Shown in pieces: positions 61,983-64,000 of a stretch of 64,000 nucleotides of DNA. Position numbers and translations under genes: made by a program. This DNA is from Bradyrhizobium sp. 4 (GTDB lineage Bacteria; Pseudomonadota; Alphaproteobacteria; Rhizobiales; Xanthobacteraceae), in the NCBI RefSeq assembly GCF_023100905.1, contig NZ_CP064686.1, positions 7,652,001 through 7,716,000 of the forward strand, read 5' to 3'. Every line of letters begins with the position of its first letter. The first letter of the stretch is position 1. A model generated the notes under the pieces. That model was not told the DNA's origin and did no database searches. It worked only from the letters and a program-made list of their open reading frames with translations.

Positions 61983-62948
61983 ATGGCATCGAATCTGGAC
62001 ACGCTCGTCACGGTTTTCGGCGGATCGGGGTTTTTGGGCCGGAATGTGGTCCGTGCACTGTGCCGGCGCGACTACCGGGTCCGGGTCGCGGTGCGGCGGC
62101 CGGAGCTGGCCGGGTACCTCCAGCCCTCCGGCAAGGTCGGGCAGGTCCACACCGTGCAGGCGAACGTGCGCTATCCGGCCTCGATCGAGGCGGCACTGCG
62201 TGATTCGCATGTCGTGATCAATCTGGTCGGCATCCTCGCCGAGGGCGGCGCGCAGAGTTTTGACGCCGTCCAGGCCAAGGGCGCCGAGACCATTGCCAAG
62301 GCGGCGGCCGCCGCCGGGGCACAATTGATCCATGTCTCGGCGATCGGCGCCGACGCGGAATCGCCCTCGCGTTATGCCAGAGCCAAGGCGGCCGGCGAAG
62401 CCGCGGTCCTGGCCGCGGTGCCGTCGGCGACGATCTTCCGCCCCTCCGTGATGTTCGGCCCCGAGGACCAGTTCACCAATCGCTTCGCCGCACTGGCGCG
62501 GATGTCGCCGGTGCTGCCGCTGATCGGCGCCGACACCAAGATGCAGCCGGTCTATGTCGGCGACGTCGCCACCGCGGTCGCGGATGCCGTCGACGGCAAG
62601 GCCAAGGCGGGCGCAACCTACGAGCTCGGCGGCCCGGAAGTGCTGACCATGCGCGAGATCATCGAGGCCATTCTCGAGATTGCCGATCGCAAGCCGATGC
62701 TGATGCCGCTGCCGTTTGGCCTCGCCCGCTTCAAGGCCAACTTCCTGCAATTCGCGCCGGGCGCGCTGAAGCTGACGCCGGACCAGGTCACGCTGCTCGC
62801 GCGCGACAATGTCGTGTCTGACGCGGCGAAGGCCGCCGGGCTAACGCTGGAAGGCCTCGGCATCACGCCCGACTCGCTTGAAGCGATCGCCCCGCAATAT
62901 CTCTGGCGCTTCCGCGCCGCCGGGCAATTCCAGCGCAAGAGCGCGTAG
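61983..62948 (+). CDS. Complex I NDUFA9-like NAD-binding protein
   Basis: A 321-residue atypical short-chain dehydrogenase resembling the mitochondrial complex I accessory subunit NDUFA9. The Rossmann loop is VTVFGGSGFLGRNVVRALCR; VINLVGILAEGG and HVSAIGADAESPSRYARAKA are family blocks (the usual catalytic YxxxK is not intact: SRYARAK holds Y-A-R-A-K). C-terminal blocks are FRPSVMFGPEDQFTNRFA and MQPVYVGDVATAVADAV. The start is the ATG of MASNLDTLVTVFGG, with an ATG 9 nt earlier as alternative. Probably structural or NADPH-sensing rather than catalytic. Confidence 0.88.
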   Translation: MASNLDTLVTVFGGSGFLGRNVVRALCRRDYRVRVAVRRPELAGYLQPSGKVGQVHTVQANVRYPASIEAALRDSHVVINLVGILAEGGAQSFDAVQAKGAETIAKAAAAAGAQLIHVSAIGADAESPSRYARAKAAGEAAVLAAVPSATIFRPSVMFGPEDQFTNRFAALARMSPVLPLIGADTKMQPVYVGDVATAVADAVDGKAKAGATYELGGPEVLTMREIIEAILEIADRKPMLMPLPFGLARFKANFLQFAPGALKLTPDQVTLLARDNVVSDAAKAAGLTLEGLGITPDSLEAIAPQYLWRFRAAGQFQRKSA

Positions 62949-63016
62949 CCATCCCCCCGTCATGGCCGGGCATGACGAACTTCAGCGTCCGCACTGCAAT
63001 TGTTCGACGTTCGGGT

Positions 63017-63823
63017 CTACCGCCCCAGCGCCAGCGCGATCAGGCCGAGCGTACCGACGATCACGCGCCACCAGGCGAACACCACGAAGCCGTGGCGGGT
63101 GACGTATTCCAGGAACGTCTTCACCACGATGATCGCGGTGACGAACGACACCACGAAGCCGATGGCGACGATGCCCATGTGGTCCATCGTCATCTCGGAG
63201 CGGTTCTTGTAGAAATCGTAGGCGAACGCGCCGATCATGGTGGGAATGGCGAGGAAGAACGAGAACTCCGCCGCCGCGCGCTTGTCGGCCCCGAGGAACA
63301 TCGCCGCGACGATGCTGGCACCGGAGCGCGACACGCCCGGGATCATCGCGATGCACTGCGCGATGCCGATGTAGAGATACATCAGCAGCGGAAACCGGGT
63401 GGCGTCGTGCTCGCGCGCCTTGAGATCGAGCTTGTCGACCCAGAGCAGGATGGCGCCGCCGACGATCAGCGAAAAGCACACCACCCACGGATTGAACAGC
63501 ATGCTCTTGATGTACTTGCCGGCGACGAGACCGACGACGACAGCGGGCAGGAACGCGACCAGCACGCCGATCACGAAGCGGCGTGCATAGGCGTCGCCCG
63601 TGAACATGCCGATCGCGACGTCCCACAATTTCTTGAAGTACAACACGACGATCGCGAGGATCGCGCCGAGCTGGATCAGGACCGTAAACGAGTCCCAGAA
63701 CGCGCCCTCGCCGAGATGGAAGAAGCGCTCCGCGAGCAGCAAATGGCCGGTCGAGGACACGGGAAGGAACTCGGTCACACCCTCGATGATGCCGAGGATC
63801 ACTGCCCGTATTGCATCTGACAT
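63017..63823 (-). CDS. uppP: Undecaprenyl-diphosphatase UppP/BacA
   Basis: Integral-membrane phosphatase that recycles undecaprenyl pyrophosphate for peptidoglycan and LPS export, 268 residues. The two catalytic blocks are GIIEGVTEFLPVSSTGHLLL (first Glu/His region) and MIPGVSRSGASIVAAMFLGA (Arg/Ser region), with about eight helices. The start is the ATG of MSDAIRAVILG; the frame opens upstream to 63949 without membrane character. It is convergent with the NDUFA9-like gene. Confidence 0.96.
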   Translation of the reverse strand: MSDAIRAVILGIIEGVTEFLPVSSTGHLLLAERFFHLGEGAFWDSFTVLIQLGAILAIVVLYFKKLWDVAIGMFTGDAYARRFVIGVLVAFLPAVVVGLVAGKYIKSMLFNPWVVCFSLIVGGAILLWVDKLDLKAREHDATRFPLLMYLYIGIAQCIAMIPGVSRSGASIVAAMFLGADKRAAAEFSFFLAIPTMIGAFAYDFYKNRSEMTMDHMGIVAIGFVVSFVTAIIVVKTFLEYVTRHGFVVFAWWRVIVGTLGLIALALGR

Positions 63824-64000
63824 ATTTACGGTCCATTTCGGCTGGAAAAGCGGGGCTCTTCTCGCCCATCCGCTCCCTTGCTGCAATCGCAAAATGCGGC
63901 GGCGCGCCCTTGCTTCGCGGTTTTGAATGACTAGTGTGGCGCCGCACAAACATTGATGGATTCTTAAGCACCATCACATAGTCAAAGGCTTCATGTTTAC

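Overview
The window is a GC-rich alphaproteobacterial core-chromosome segment, most likely from Bradyrhizobium or a close relative. The evidence is gene content and order (trpFBA-accD-folC, aroA-cmk-rpsA, rnd-lptCAB-rpoN-hpf-ptsN, addBA-trxA), a DivL homologue with Tyr in the H-box, a ROSE-type RNA thermometer in front of an Hsp20 gene, and the usual bradyrhizobial intergenic palindromic repeats. I see no complete prophage, transposase, CRISPR array or rRNA operon. The first gene is cut by the left edge.

Layout. 1-8.4 kb: small metabolic and regulatory genes (2-hydroxyacid dehydrogenase, LysR regulator, aldo/keto reductase, MoeB/ThiF-like E1, a degenerate secreted trypsin-like protein, gamma-glutamyltransferase, an orphan ParA) separated by dispersed palindromes. 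8.4-13.7 kb: mutM divergent from ubiE-ubiB, coaBC and dut. 13.9-19.2 kb: divL, a TsaE-AmgK fusion, a PilZ protein and murU, linking cell-cycle signalling with tRNA modification and peptidoglycan-sugar recycling. 19.4-27.6 kb: addB-addA, trxA and a stand-alone ATP-dependent DNA ligase. 27.6-39.8 kb, nearly all on the minus strand: phosphoesterase, folC, accD, trpA, trpB, trpF, lapA-like, ihfB, sppA, rpsA, cmk, aroA. 39.9-43.3 kb: acidic FYDLN protein, tRNA-Ala(GGC), GIY-YIG protein, ohrR/ohr and a CaiB-type CoA transferase. 43.5-47.7 kb: ugpBAEC glycerol-3-phosphate ABC importer behind a PHO-box-like sequence. 47.9-50.1 kb: heat-shock cassette (RpoH promoter, ROSE thermometer, Hsp20, DUF1150) and a TPR protein. 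50.2-57.3 kb, minus strand: a decayed ptsN copy, a small membrane protein, ptsN, hpf, rpoN, lptB, lptA, lptC and rnd. 57.4-64 kb: two GT-C-like membrane proteins, an LprI-like secreted protein, tRNA-Leu(CAG), an NDUFA9-like NAD-binding protein and uppP.

Many genes are translationally coupled by 4-bp stop/start overlaps (ubiE-ubiB, coaBC-dut, divL-tsaE/amgK, trpB-trpA, accD-folC, aroA-cmk, lptC-lptA, and the membrane-protein pair), and addB-addA overlap by 7 bp. The most novel-looking signal is at coaBC. Its product carries an N-terminal FitA/Arc-type ribbon-helix-helix DNA-binding segment, and the 56-bp ubiB-coaBC gap holds two perfect palindromes, one built from TGATAGC half-sites. This suggests that the coenzyme A biosynthetic enzyme is its own transcription repressor. 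Secondary points of interest are the RpoH/ROSE double heat control, the internally deleted ptsN copy, the PHO box of ugp, and several enzymes lacking textbook catalytic or zinc residues (AKR, CoaC, AccD, MoeB, the trypsin-like protein).
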